Source: an uncultured Oscillospiraceae bacterium
GTDB taxonomy: Bacteria > Bacillota > Clostridia > Oscillospirales > Ruminococcaceae
Assembly: GCA_910578755.1 (NCBI GenBank)
Contig: CAJTSZ010000042.1
Coordinates: 1-17,193 of the forward strand
Length of the DNA: 17,193 nucleotides
Direction of reading: 5' to 3'
Part shown: positions 6,587 to 14,641 of the stretch, one piece after another
Numbering within the stretch: position 1 is the stretch's first letter
How the letters are laid out: every line of letters starts with the position of its first letter
Position numbers and translations under genes: made by a program
Notes under the pieces: model-generated
Databases searched by the model: none
What the model was told of the DNA's origin: nothing
The model's input: only the letters and a program-made list of their open reading frames with translations

Positions 6587-7195
6587 GTGATATACAGCGT
6601 AAGAGGGAAGCTGGCAACCACCTCTTTAAATGAAGCCATTGTGGAATGTGCCGGTGTAGGCTACCATTGCTACACTACTTTAAATACGTTAAATGCCCTG
6701 CCCCCCGCCGGGCAGGAAGTGCTGCTGTACACAGTGCTTCATGTAAAGGAGGACGGGGTCACCCTTTACGGCTTTGCTACCCAAAGTGAAAGGAACTGTT
6801 TCCAGCTGCTTACCTCGGTTTCCGGGGTAGGCCCCAAGGGGGGCTTGGCAATTCTTTCCCAAATGACGCCGGACCAGGTGGCCATGAGCGTTGTTTCCGG
6901 GGATTATAAAACCCTGACCAAAGCGCCAGGCATTGGCCCTAAAATTGCCCAGCGCCTTTTGCTGGAACTAAAGGATAAAATGAAAAATGCCGGCTTCAGC
7001 CTTCAAGCTGGCCAGGTGGCCCAAGCCGTGGGGCAGGCAGCCGCCGGCGGCAATATGGGGGAGGCCATGTCTGCGCTGTTGGTTTTAGGCTACTCCCAAA
7101 GCGAGGCAGCCCAGGCCCTTGCCGGCTGCGGTGAGGAGGAGCCGGTGCAGCAGCTGATTAAAACAGCGCTGAAAAAGCTGGCCTCCGGCAGGTAA
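6587..7195 (+). CDS. ruvA: Holliday junction branch migration protein RuvA
   Basis: Junction-recognition subunit of RuvAB, which binds four-way DNA as a tetramer and loads the RuvB motor. The 202 residues show the OB-fold N-terminus (MIYSVRGKL, then VGYHCY). The acidic pin pair E55-D56 sits at the same positions as in E. coli. Two helix-hairpin-helix motifs are seen at about 77-92 (SVSGVGPKGGLAIL) and 112-131 (KAPGIGPKIAQRLLLELKDK). A C-terminal RuvB-binding helical domain follows a Gly/Ala linker after about 150. It starts with GTG behind AAAGGAAGAAGG. A 7-bp inverted repeat (7192-7209) overlaps its stop codon but lacks a T-run. Confidence 0.97.
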   Translation: MIYSVRGKLATTSLNEAIVECAGVGYHCYTTLNTLNALPPAGQEVLLYTVLHVKEDGVTLYGFATQSERNCFQLLTSVSGVGPKGGLAILSQMTPDQVAMSVVSGDYKTLTKAPGIGPKIAQRLLLELKDKMKNAGFSLQAGQVAQAVGQAAAGGNMGEAMSALLVLGYSQSEAAQALAGCGEEEPVQQLIKTALKKLASGR

Positions 7196-7305
7196 AACCG
7201 CTGTTTTACAGCTTTAGCGCGTGCAAAAATAGTGTGGCCCGCCGCCATAGCCATATAGTTTTCAACTAATAATAGAGGATAAAATAACAGAAAAGAGGGG
7301 AACGC

Positions 7306-8379
7306 ATGCTGCAAAACACAATGGGCGAAATGGATTTTGAAAACAGGATAGTTGCCCCGGAATATACCCCAGGGGACGGGGAAGTGGAAACCTCCCTGCG
7401 GCCAAAAACCCTGGAGGACTACGTTGGCCAGGAAAAGGTAAAGGAAAACCTGAATATTTGTATGCAGTCGGCTAAAATGCGGGGGGAGGCCCTGGACCAC
7501 GCCCTGTTGTACGGCCCCCCCGGCCTTGGTAAAACCACCTTGGCAGGCATTGTGGCCAATGAAATGGGGGTAAACCTGCGGGTGACCTCTGGCCCGGCCA
7601 TAGAAAAGCCCGGCGATTTAGCCGCCCTCCTTACCAATTTAAGCCAGGGGGATATTCTTTTTATTGATGAAATCCACCGCCTTTCCCGCAGTGTGGAGGA
7701 GGTACTGTACCCCGCTATGGAGGACTACGCCCTGGATATTATTATTGGCAAAGGCCCTTCTGCGCGGTCTATCCGCATCGATTTGCCTAAATTTACTTTA
7801 ATTGGCGCAACTACCCGTGCCGGGCAGATGACCGCCCCCCTGCGGGACCGCTTTGGTATGATTTTGCGGCTGGAGCTGTACAAGCCCCAGGAACTATGCC
7901 ACATTATAAAGCGCAGCGCCAGTATTTTGGAGGTTCCCTGCCAGGAAGCAGGCGCCCTGGAACTGGCCCGCCGCAGCCGGGGCACCCCCCGTATTGCAAA
8001 CCGTCTGCTCAAGCGCGCCCGGGATTTTGCCCTGGTTATGGGCGACGGTACCATAACAAAAGAAATTGTGGACCTTGCCCTGGAACGCATGGAAATAGAC
8101 CATTTGGGGCTGGATTCTAACGACAGGCGCATTTTGGCAACCATTATCCGCAACTACAACGGCGGGCCTGTGGGGGTGGAAACCCTGGCCGCTGCCGTAG
8201 GGGAAGAAACTGTCACCATTGAGGACGTGTGCGAACCCTTTTTAATGCAGGTAGGCTTTTTGGTGCGTACCCCCCGGGGGCGCTGCGTTACTCCTTCCGC
8301 CTACACCCATCTTGGGCTGCCCCAGCCGGCTGGGGCGTCAGGCATTTCCTTAGAACAGCTTTCCCTGCTAAAGGAATAG
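7306..8379 (+). CDS. ruvB: Holliday junction branch migration DNA helicase RuvB
   Basis: AAA+ motor that forms hexamers on either side of RuvA and drives branch migration. The 357 residues contain Walker A GPPGLGKT (70-77), Walker B LFIDEIH (118-124), the sensor stretch IGATTRAG (166-173) and the arginine-finger segment LRDRFG (179-184). The winged-helix C-terminal domain holds GGPVGVETLAAAVGEE and the conserved end region GFLVRTPRGR. Start ATG at 7306 has GAGGGGAA just upstream. It follows ruvA by 110 bp and is probably cotranscribed. The roughly 20-residue Ser/Leu-rich tail after TPSAYTHLG is slightly longer than usual but unremarkable. Confidence 0.97.
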   Translation: MLQNTMGEMDFENRIVAPEYTPGDGEVETSLRPKTLEDYVGQEKVKENLNICMQSAKMRGEALDHALLYGPPGLGKTTLAGIVANEMGVNLRVTSGPAIEKPGDLAALLTNLSQGDILFIDEIHRLSRSVEEVLYPAMEDYALDIIIGKGPSARSIRIDLPKFTLIGATTRAGQMTAPLRDRFGMILRLELYKPQELCHIIKRSASILEVPCQEAGALELARRSRGTPRIANRLLKRARDFALVMGDGTITKEIVDLALERMEIDHLGLDSNDRRILATIIRNYNGGPVGVETLAAAVGEETVTIEDVCEPFLMQVGFLVRTPRGRCVTPSAYTHLGLPQPAGASGISLEQLSLLKE

Positions 8380-8522
8380 CGGGGCCCTTTTGCTGCTTTT
8401 CTAAGCACAGGCCTGCTCCAAAAGGTGAAACAAAAGAAAAAAATGAACATAAAATAGAAAAAAACACTCCCTGCCTGCCAAAGGGGGGAGGTAAATTATA
8501 AAAAGAGAGCGAGGGAATCCTT

Positions 8523-9878
8523 ATGGGAAGAATTTTTGGTACCGACGGCGTGCGCGACGTAGCGAACACAGCCCTCAGCTGTACCCTGGCTATGGATATT
8601 GGACGCGCCGCCGCTATGGTGGTGGCCCAGGAAAGGGGAGTAAAGCGGCCCCGGTTTCTCCTTGGCTGCGACACCCGCATTTCACGCCATGTGCTTACAA
8701 ACGCTCTGTGCGCAGGGCTTTGCTCCGTTGGGGCGGACGTTGTGCTTTTGGGCGTCGTACCTACCCCCGCTGTGGCTTACTTGGTAAAAAGTATGCGGGC
8801 CGATGGTGCAATTATGGTTTCGGCCTCCCACAATACATACGAGTTCAACGGCATTAAAATTTTTGGCTCCAAGGGCTATAAGCTCACCGACGAACAGGAA
8901 AATGCCATTGAAGCCATTGTGCTGGACCACGCCCAGCCCTACAGTTTAAAATCCCATGGGGAGTTGGGCACGGTTACAGAGGCCCCAGAGGCAGTGGAGG
9001 GCTATATTGACCACATTGTTTCTACCGTAGAAGGGGACCTTTCCGGAATGAAAATTGGCGTGGACTGCGCCAATGGCTCTGCCAGCCGCACAGCGGCCAC
9101 CATTTTCCAGCGCCTGGGGGCCAACGTTGTACTTATTAACGATGAGCCCGACGGCGTAAATATTAACCACGGCTGCGGCTCCACCCATTTACTGGCCCTG
9201 CAAAAGCTGGTGGTGGAGGAACGCTGTGACATGGGCGTTGCCTTTGATGGCGATGCAGACCGCTGCCTTGCCGTGGACCGTTACGGCCGTTTGGTGGACG
9301 GCGACCAAATGATAGCCTTTTTTGCCTGGTGCAAAAAACAGGCGGGCACCCTGCCGGAAAATACCGCCGTTGTTACAGTGATGAGCAATATGGGCTTTTT
9401 CCGTTTTGCCCAGGAGCAGGGCATCCATGTGGAAAAAACAAATGTGGGGGACCGCTATGTTTTGGAGCAGATGCTGAAGTATGGGTACAACATTGGCGGG
9501 GAACAGTCCGGCCACATTATTTTTAGGGAATATATGACCACCGGTGACGGCGAGCTCACCGCTGTCCAGCTGATTTCTATGCTGAAGCAGCAGGGAAAAA
9601 CCCTGGAGGAGGCTGCCGCCATGATGACAGTGTACCCTCAGGTGCTTTTAAATGTAAAGGTAAACCCCAAAATGAAGCAGAAGTTCCAAACAGATGAGGA
9701 AATATGGCGCCAGCTGCGTCAGCTGGAGGAGGAGCTGGGCCAGGACTGCCGTATCCTTCTGCGCCCCTCCGGTACAGAACCGCTGATACGGGTTATGGTG
9801 GAGGGCAAGGACAAGGCTGTAATTGAACAGGCCGCAGCTAAGATGGCCCGCATTATAGAGGAACGGCTGGTAAAATAG
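8523..9878 (+). CDS. glmM: Phosphoglucosamine mutase GlmM
   Basis: Converts glucosamine-6-phosphate to glucosamine-1-phosphate on the way to UDP-GlcNAc for peptidoglycan. The 451 residues are the family length and all four domains are recognisable: N-terminal GRIFGTDGVRD (2-12), phosphoserine loop SASHN with catalytic S102 (100-104), metal-binding DGDADR (242-247), sugar-binding GEQSGH (326-331) and phosphate-binding RPSGTEP (414-420). The residue after SASHN is threonine (SASHNTYEFNGIKIF) where proline is usual in this family. Start ATG at 8523 follows a GAGGGAA site. It is 143 bp downstream of ruvB on the same strand; no clear promoter or terminator is visible between them, so read-through is likely. 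Confidence 0.95.
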   Translation: MGRIFGTDGVRDVANTALSCTLAMDIGRAAAMVVAQERGVKRPRFLLGCDTRISRHVLTNALCAGLCSVGADVVLLGVVPTPAVAYLVKSMRADGAIMVSASHNTYEFNGIKIFGSKGYKLTDEQENAIEAIVLDHAQPYSLKSHGELGTVTEAPEAVEGYIDHIVSTVEGDLSGMKIGVDCANGSASRTAATIFQRLGANVVLINDEPDGVNINHGCGSTHLLALQKLVVEERCDMGVAFDGDADRCLAVDRYGRLVDGDQMIAFFAWCKKQAGTLPENTAVVTVMSNMGFFRFAQEQGIHVEKTNVGDRYVLEQMLKYGYNIGGEQSGHIIFREYMTTGDGELTAVQLISMLKQQGKTLEEAAAMMTVYPQVLLNVKVNPKMKQKFQTDEEIWRQLRQLEEELGQDCRILLRPSGTEPLIRVMVEGKDKAVIEQAAAKMARIIEERLVK

Positions 9879-9961
9879 GCGGTATACTTTGGGGCTGTTT
9901 ATGGGCCAAGGGTATAAAATTGGGACAATGTAAGATGTAAAAGGAAAGGGTAGCAAGCAGT

Positions 9962-10825
9962 ATGAGGACGGCAAGCAACTGGAAAGAGTTTGAAGTAATA
10001 GATACTTCCGCAGGGGAAAAGCTGGAGCGTTGGGGCAATGTTATTTTGGCCCGGCCGGACCCGCAAATTATTTGGAACACAGAAAAGGGCCCGGAGTGGA
10101 AAAGAGCCAACGCCCGTTACCAGCGTTCCAACAGCGGCGGCGGCAGCTGGGATATAAAGCAGATGCCACAGGATTCCTGGGAGCTGCACTACCGGGAGCT
10201 TACCTTTAAAATAAGCCCTACAGGCTTTAAGCATACTGGCTTGTTCCCGGAGCAGGCGGTAAACTGGGATTTTATGGCGGGAAAAATACGCTGCGCCGGC
10301 CGCCCTATTAGTGTGCTGAACCTGTTTGCTTATACCGGCGGGGCAACCCTGGCCTGCGCCGCGGCAGGGGCCAAGGTTTGCCACGTGGACGCCTCCAAGG
10401 GGATGGTGCAGTGGGCTAGGGAAAACGCCCAGCTTTCCAGTTTGCAGGAAAAACCCATTCGTTGGATTGTGGACGACTGCAAAAAGTTTGTGGAACGGGA
10501 AATCCGCCGGGGTACCCGGTACGACGCTATTGTAATGGACCCCCCTTCCTACGGCCGCGGGCCGGGGGGAGAGGTGTGGAAGTTAGAGGAGCAAATTTAC
10601 CCCTTAGTGGAGCTTTGCGCCCAGGTGCTTTCGGATAAGCCCTTGTTTTTCCTGTTAAATTCCTATACCACGGGCCTTTCCCCCTCGGTCATGGAATATA
10701 TTTTGGGGGTTGCTGTGGGCAGCCGGTACAAGGGGGTTCTTTCCTCCTCGGAAATTGGCCTGCCCGTAACAAAAACCGGCTTTGTATTGCCCTGCGGCAG
10801 CACGGCCATTTGGGAGAACCGTTAG
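9962..10825 (+). CDS. Class I SAM-dependent methyltransferase, RlmI-like
   Basis: A 287-residue methyltransferase of the PF10672 (RlmI/RlmK-like) type, predicted to methylate rRNA or another RNA. The SAM-binding motif I is VLNLFAYTGGATLACA (118-133). VDAS (142-145) and DD (171-172) follow as the ribose and adenine contacts. DPPSYG (193-198) is the catalytic-loop signature of this family. The family's TGLFPEQ segment is at 92-98. The PUA domain of full-length RlmI is absent, as is common for the short form. Start ATG at 9962 follows AGGAAAGGG at somewhat long spacing (about 11 bp). It lies 83 bp after glmM with no terminator and is probably in the same transcript. The exact RNA target is unknown. 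Confidence 0.88.
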   Translation: MRTASNWKEFEVIDTSAGEKLERWGNVILARPDPQIIWNTEKGPEWKRANARYQRSNSGGGSWDIKQMPQDSWELHYRELTFKISPTGFKHTGLFPEQAVNWDFMAGKIRCAGRPISVLNLFAYTGGATLACAAAGAKVCHVDASKGMVQWARENAQLSSLQEKPIRWIVDDCKKFVEREIRRGTRYDAIVMDPPSYGRGPGGEVWKLEEQIYPLVELCAQVLSDKPLFFLLNSYTTGLSPSVMEYILGVAVGSRYKGVLSSSEIGLPVTKTGFVLPCGSTAIWENR

Positions 10826-10882
10826 TGAAATAGTATAAAACGGGTGCTTTATGGAGTATAGAAGTACAGCCAGCTATAAAAT

Positions 10883-10910
10883 TTGGCTCAGAGGCGACAA
10901 AATTTATACT
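10883..10910 (+). promoter_or_regulatory. Candidate promoter for the ecfA1-ecfA2-ecfT-truA operon
   Basis: TTGGCT (-35, 10883-10888) and TATACT (-10, 10905-10910) are separated by 16 bp. This predicts a leader of roughly 160 nt before ecfA1. Small hairpins follow at 10958-10972 (CCGCC/GGCGG) and 11007-11034 (GCAGCCC/GGGCTGC). No riboswitch class was recognised in the leader. Confidence 0.45.
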
Positions 10911-10988
10911 TTATCTATTTTATTTTACACAGGTTTTTTGGTATACTGACACCAATACCGCCCCACCGGCGGAGGAGCAAAAAGTCTG

Positions 10989-11057
10989 ATGTTTTTTGTG
11001 GGAAAAGCAGCCCGCATAATTTTGGCAGGGCTGCAGGGAAGTGGAAAAGAACCGTAA
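10989..11057 (+). CDS. Possible 22-residue small ORF in the ecfA1 leader
   Basis: An ATG at 10989 opens a 22-codon frame ending in TAA at 11055-11057, 18 bp before the upstream ecfA1 start candidate. It is preceded by GGAGGAG (10971-10977) at 11 bp spacing, a better Shine-Dalgarno than that of many real genes here. The predicted peptide is hydrophobic and basic at first (MFFVGKAARIILAGL) and ends QGSGKEP. The GCAGCCC/GGGCTGC hairpin lies inside the frame. It could be a leader peptide, a small membrane protein or chance; there is no family match I recognise. Confidence 0.3.
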   Translation: MFFVGKAARIILAGLQGSGKEP

Positions 11058-11075
11058 AGCGGCAAGGGAGAAAAG

Positions 11076-11978
11076 GTGGTAAAACAAGTGAGCGAATTTA
11101 TCGAGGCAAAGAAAATTAGCTTCAGTTACAGCCTGGAGGATGAAAAAGAGCCGGTAAAAGTGTTTGAGGATTTGGATTTTACCGTAAACCAAGGGGAAAT
11201 GGTGGCGGTGCTGGGCCATAACGGCTCCGGGAAAAGTACCCTGGCAAAGCATTTTAACGCTATTTTGCTGCCAGTAGAAGGGGACGTTTTGGTGAACGGA
11301 ATGAACACCAAAAACGAAGAGGACCTGTACAACATCCGGCAGGAAATTGGTATGGTGTTCCAAAACCCCGATAACCAAATTGTGGCGACCGTGGTGGAGG
11401 AGGACGTGGCTTTTGGGCTGGAGAATATTGGAATATCCCCGGCAGAAATACGCGCCCGGGTGGACCAAGCCCTGGATGATGTGGGAATGAGCGATTACAA
11501 ACAGCATGCGCCGCACCGCCTTTCCGGCGGGCAGAAGCAGCGGGTCGCCATTGCTGGCATTATTGCAATGCGCCCCCAGTGCATTGTTTTGGACGAACCC
11601 ACCGCCATGCTGGACCCCCGGGGCAGGGACGAGGTAATGAAAACCATCCTGCGCCTGAACCAGGAATTTGGCATTACCATTGTGCTTATTACCCATTATA
11701 TGGACGAAGCCGCCCAGTGTGGCCGGGTAGTGGTAATGGATGGGGGAAAAATTATACTGGATTCCACGCCAAAGGACGTATTTTCCCATGTTAGAATGTT
11801 GAAAAACGTGGGGCTGGACGTTCCCCAAGCCACAGAAATTGCCTATGAAATGACAAAAGCTGGCTACCCCATGCCAAACGACGTGCTTACAGAGGATGAA
11901 TGTGTTCAGGAGCTTGCTAGGCTTATAGAACGCACCGCCCATGCCCGGCGCAAGGCCAAGGAGAAAAAAAGGAAATAA
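11076..11978 (+). CDS. ecfA1: Energy-coupling factor transporter ATPase EcfA1
   Basis: One of the two ATPases of the ECF vitamin/metal uptake module, acting on the cytoplasmic face with EcfA2 and EcfT. The 300 residues contain Walker A GHNGSGKST (47-55), Q-loop VFQNPDNQ (94-101), signature LSGGQKQR (149-156), Walker B CIVLDEP (169-175) and the H-loop ITHYMDEA (205-212). A charged Lys/Arg-rich tail ends the protein. Two GTG starts are possible: 11076 behind AAGGGAG, and 11088 behind AGGTGG at about 8 bp spacing. The second gives the family-typical MSEFIEAKKISFSY and may be the true start. It is the first gene of a tight ecfA1-ecfA2-ecfT-truA block. No substrate-binding S component is encoded nearby, as expected for a shared group II module. 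Confidence 0.95.
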   Translation: MVKQVSEFIEAKKISFSYSLEDEKEPVKVFEDLDFTVNQGEMVAVLGHNGSGKSTLAKHFNAILLPVEGDVLVNGMNTKNEEDLYNIRQEIGMVFQNPDNQIVATVVEEDVAFGLENIGISPAEIRARVDQALDDVGMSDYKQHAPHRLSGGQKQRVAIAGIIAMRPQCIVLDEPTAMLDPRGRDEVMKTILRLNQEFGITIVLITHYMDEAAQCGRVVVMDGGKIILDSTPKDVFSHVRMLKNVGLDVPQATEIAYEMTKAGYPMPNDVLTEDECVQELARLIERTAHARRKAKEKKRK

Positions 11979-12031
11979 GCCGGCAGCAAAAAAAGAAGGT
12001 ATGGTATGGCTTGGAAAGGACAGGAAAAGCA

Positions 12032-12898
12032 ATGGCAATTATTAAAACAGAAAATTTATGTCATGTTTATTCCGAAGGAACCCCCTTTGTGAAGACAGCA
12101 ATAGACAATATTAACCTGGAAATTGAAAAAGGCGAAATGATTGGGGTTATTGGGCATACCGGTTCCGGTAAAAGTACCCTGATACAGCATTTTAACGGTT
12201 TGCTGGAGCCAACCTCCGGCAAAATATACATAGATGGGCAGGATCTTTGGGAAAGCAAGGAAAAGCTGCGGCAGTTCCGCTTTAAGGTGGGGCTGGTGTT
12301 CCAGTACCCGGAGTACCAGCTTTTTGAGGAAACCGTCTACAAGGATATTGCCTTTGGCCCTAAAAACATGGGCTTTTCCCCAGAGGAGGTGGACGCCCGG
12401 GTACGGGAGGCTGCCGCCTTTGTAGGGCTGAAGGAAAAACATATGGAGCAGTCGCCCTTTGAGCTTTCCGGCGGGCAAAAGCGCCGGGTGGCCATTGCCG
12501 GGGTAATGGCAATGAGGCCGGAAGTGCTTATTTTGGATGAGCCCACCGCCGGGCTGGACCCAAAAGGGCGGGACCGTATTTTAGGCCAAATACAGGAATA
12601 TCACCAGGAGCAGAAAAACACAGTGCTCATTGTTTCCCATAGTATGGAGGATGTAGCCCGCTTTGCCCAAAAGGCCCTGGTAATGAACAAGTCCCAGGTG
12701 TTTATGTACGACACAGTGGAAAATGTATTTGAACACGCCAATGAAATTTCGGCTATGGGTTTAGCGGTTCCGCAAATCACCAGGGTATTTATGAAGTTAG
12801 CGGCGAAAGGCTACCCGGTGGACCCCCATGTGTATACAATAGAGGGTGCAAAAAAGGAGCTGCTGCGGGTAATGAACGGGCAGGGAGGGGGAAAATAA
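12032..12898 (+). CDS. ecfA2: Energy-coupling factor transporter ATPase EcfA2
   Basis: Second ATPase of the ECF module, pairing with EcfA1. From ATG 12032 it has 288 residues: Walker A GHTGSGKST (41-49), Q-loop VFQYPEYQLFEETV (89-102), signature LSGGQKRR (145-152), Walker B LILDEP (166-171) and H-loop VSHSMEDV (201-208). Q-loop residues with aromatic partners (YPEYQLF) are typical of EcfA2, whereas NPDNQIV marks EcfA1. ATG 12032 is preferred because CAGGA lies 6 bp upstream and the protein then begins with the family-typical MAIIKTENL. An in-frame TTG at 12011 would add seven residues. Its stop overlaps the ecfT start by one base, showing translational coupling. Confidence 0.95.
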   Translation: MAIIKTENLCHVYSEGTPFVKTAIDNINLEIEKGEMIGVIGHTGSGKSTLIQHFNGLLEPTSGKIYIDGQDLWESKEKLRQFRFKVGLVFQYPEYQLFEETVYKDIAFGPKNMGFSPEEVDARVREAAAFVGLKEKHMEQSPFELSGGQKRRVAIAGVMAMRPEVLILDEPTAGLDPKGRDRILGQIQEYHQEQKNTVLIVSHSMEDVARFAQKALVMNKSQVFMYDTVENVFEHANEISAMGLAVPQITRVFMKLAAKGYPVDPHVYTIEGAKKELLRVMNGQGGGK

Positions 12899-13704
12899 TG
12901 CTGAAAGATATTACCATAGGCCAGTTTTTCCCGGGGAATTCCTTTATTCATAAAATGGACCCCCGCATGAAGCTGGTGGCTGTGCTTTTGTATATTATTA
13001 TGCTGTTTGTGGCTTCCCACCCCCTTAGTTTAATTGTGGGGGTAGCCCTTTTGGCGGTAATGTACGCCGTTTCAAAAATACCGGCGGCAATGGTGCTGAA
13101 AAGCCTGAAGCCGGTAATTCCCATTATTATTTTTACTTCTGTTTTAAATGTGTTTTTTATCAGCGGCGAACCGCTGTTTTCCTGGTGGCTTATTGAAATT
13201 ACCAAGGAAGGCATTACTATGGCAGTGCTGATGTCGGTGCGCATTGTGTGCCTTATAGCGGGCTCCTCCCTGCTTACCTACACCACATCCCCCATAGAGC
13301 TTACCGACGCCCTGGAACGGCTGATGAAGCCCTTAAACAAAATAAAGGTGCCGGTTCACGAGCTTTCTATGATGATGACCATTGCCCTGCGCTTTATTCC
13401 AACCTTAATTGAAGAAACCGATAAAATCATCAGCGCCCAAAAGGCCAGAGGGGCCGATATGGAAACCGGCGGCCTAATGCAGCGGGCCAAGGCGTTAATC
13501 CCTATTTTAATCCCTCTGTTTGTTTCCTCCTTCCGCCGGGCCGACGAATTGGCTATGGCCATGGAGTGCCGCTGCTACCGGGGCGGGGAGGGCCGTACTA
13601 GGATGAAGCAGCTCCACCTTTCCCCACGGGATTTTGTTGCCTTAATTGTTGTAATTGCGGCTTTTGGCGGCATTATTGCCATGAATATGCTGCTGCGCCC
13701 GTAA
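12898..13704 (+). CDS. ecfT: Energy-coupling factor transporter transmembrane protein EcfT
   Basis: Membrane scaffold that connects the two ATPases to interchangeable substrate-binding S components. The 268 residues carry hydrophobic segments at about 25-57, 66-90, 105-128 and 245-266, with an amphipathic central region. The coupling motifs that insert into the ATPases are visible: QKARGAD (181-187), and AMECRCYRGGEGRT (221-234), where the second ARG-type motif reads ECR. The N-terminus IHKMDPRMKL is typical of the family. The start ATG overlaps the ecfA2 stop (TAATG). No S component is nearby, so the vitamin or metal served cannot be inferred. Confidence 0.96.
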   Translation: MLKDITIGQFFPGNSFIHKMDPRMKLVAVLLYIIMLFVASHPLSLIVGVALLAVMYAVSKIPAAMVLKSLKPVIPIIIFTSVLNVFFISGEPLFSWWLIEITKEGITMAVLMSVRIVCLIAGSSLLTYTTSPIELTDALERLMKPLNKIKVPVHELSMMMTIALRFIPTLIEETDKIISAQKARGADMETGGLMQRAKALIPILIPLFVSSFRRADELAMAMECRCYRGGEGRTRMKQLHLSPRDFVALIVVIAAFGGIIAMNMLLRP

Positions 13705-13731
13705 GGGCAGCAGGAAAGGGAAAGCGGGCTT

Positions 13732-14511
13732 ATGCGGAATTTACTGTTTACCATACAATATCAGGGCAGCAGGTACCACGGCTTCCAGGTGCAGAACAAC
13801 GCTGTCACTGTAGCCCAAATATTCCAGGACGCACTGGAGCAGGTGACAGGGCAGCGCAGCGATATTAAGGGCTGCTCCCGCACAGACAGCGGGGTCCATG
13901 CCAATATGTTTTGCGTCAGCGTAAAAACCGAAAGCAAAATACCCTGCCAAAACCTGGTGCGGGCCTTTAATGTAAAGCTGCCGCCGGATATTTCGGTGCT
14001 TGGCTGCCGGGAGGTGCCCTTGGAATTTCACGCCCGGTACAGCTGCCAGGGAAAACGGTACATTTATAAAATACATAACAGCCCCGTACGGGACGCCTTT
14101 TCCCACCAGCTTGTGTACGAGTACCCCTATCCCCTGGATGCAGAACTGCTTAACTGCCAGGCCCAGGATTTTGTCGGTACTTACGATTTTTCCTCCTTCT
14201 GCGCGGCAAAAACCTCGGTTAAGGATACAGTGCGTACCATAACTGCCTGCGGTGTGGAACGCCAGGGGGACTCCGTCACCTTTTTTGTGGAGGGGGACGG
14301 TTTTTTGTATAACATGGTGCGCATTATGGTTGGCACGCTGCTGCAAATTGGGGCCGGCGGCCTGCCCCAGGGCAGTATCCCTAAAATAATTGGGGCAAAA
14401 AGCCGGTCTGCCGCAGGGCCAACAGCGCCGCCCTGGGGCCTGTACTTGGATAAGGTGTTCTATCCCCAAAATCAGCTGGGCCTGCCGGGGGAAGAACAAG
14501 CCAATGGGTAA
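13732..14511 (+). CDS. truA: tRNA pseudouridine(38-40) synthase TruA
   Basis: Isomerises uridines 38-40 of the tRNA anticodon arm to pseudouridine. The 259 residues show the family start LFTIQYQGSRYHGFQVQ (5-21) and the catalytic aspartate D52 in GCSRTDSGVHA. The FHARYSCQGKRYIYKI strand and late NMVRIMVGTLLQIG motif are also present. GGAAAGGG precedes the ATG. It follows ecfT by 27 bp, the classic ecfA-ecfA'-ecfT-truA order of Firmicutes, but the ribosomal protein genes that often neighbour this block are not within this window. A 20-bp tandem repeat begins in its stop codon. Confidence 0.96.
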   Translation: MRNLLFTIQYQGSRYHGFQVQNNAVTVAQIFQDALEQVTGQRSDIKGCSRTDSGVHANMFCVSVKTESKIPCQNLVRAFNVKLPPDISVLGCREVPLEFHARYSCQGKRYIYKIHNSPVRDAFSHQLVYEYPYPLDAELLNCQAQDFVGTYDFSSFCAAKTSVKDTVRTITACGVERQGDSVTFFVEGDGFLYNMVRIMVGTLLQIGAGGLPQGSIPKIIGAKSRSAAGPTAPPWGLYLDKVFYPQNQLGLPGEEQANG

Positions 14512-14598
14512 AGGAAGCAGGCACTTCCAGAAGGAAGCAGGCACTTCCTAAAGGAAGCAGGCACTTCCTAAAGGAAGCAGGCACTTCCTAAAGGAAGT
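14511..14598 (+). repeat. 20-bp tandem repeat, four copies plus a partial fifth
   Basis: Units AAGGAAGCAG-GCACTTCCTA start at 14511, 14531, 14551 and 14571; a fifth breaks off after AAGGAAG at 14591-14597. Copies 2-4 are identical and copy 1 ends CAG instead of CTA. Each unit is a small palindrome (GGAAG-CAGGCA-CTTCC), and each junction CTTCCTAAAGGAAG is also palindromic. Each contains an AAGGAA word like a Shine-Dalgarno core. The array begins in the truA stop codon and ends within the 5' region of the next gene. Confidence 0.95.
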
Positions 14599-14641
14599 GG
14601 GAAAAAACAGGGTGCAGTCACCAAAAGGGAGGAAGCCGTTT

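Noticed and set aside
7192..7209. Terminator between ruvA and ruvB
   Set aside because: The GTAAAAC/GTTTTAC stem is short and AT-rich and is not followed by a T-run; ruvA and ruvB are expected to be cotranscribed.
10911..11075. Riboswitch in the ecfA1 leader
   Set aside because: Hairpins are present, but no conserved core of TPP, THF, cobalamin, FMN or other known classes could be seen, and no terminator or sequestering switch is evident.
10920..12038. 372-codon minus-strand open frame opposite ecfA1
   Set aside because: Antisense shadow of an intact ABC ATPase; His/Phe-rich translation typical of reverse-strand artefacts.
13741..14544. 267-codon minus-strand open frame opposite truA
   Set aside because: Shadow of truA, which has its full set of catalytic motifs; the start lies in the tandem repeat.
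14511..14598. Tandem repeat considered as a CRISPR array or phage attachment site
   Set aside because: Units are contiguous with no unique spacers, no cas genes are near, and no integrase or tRNA is present.
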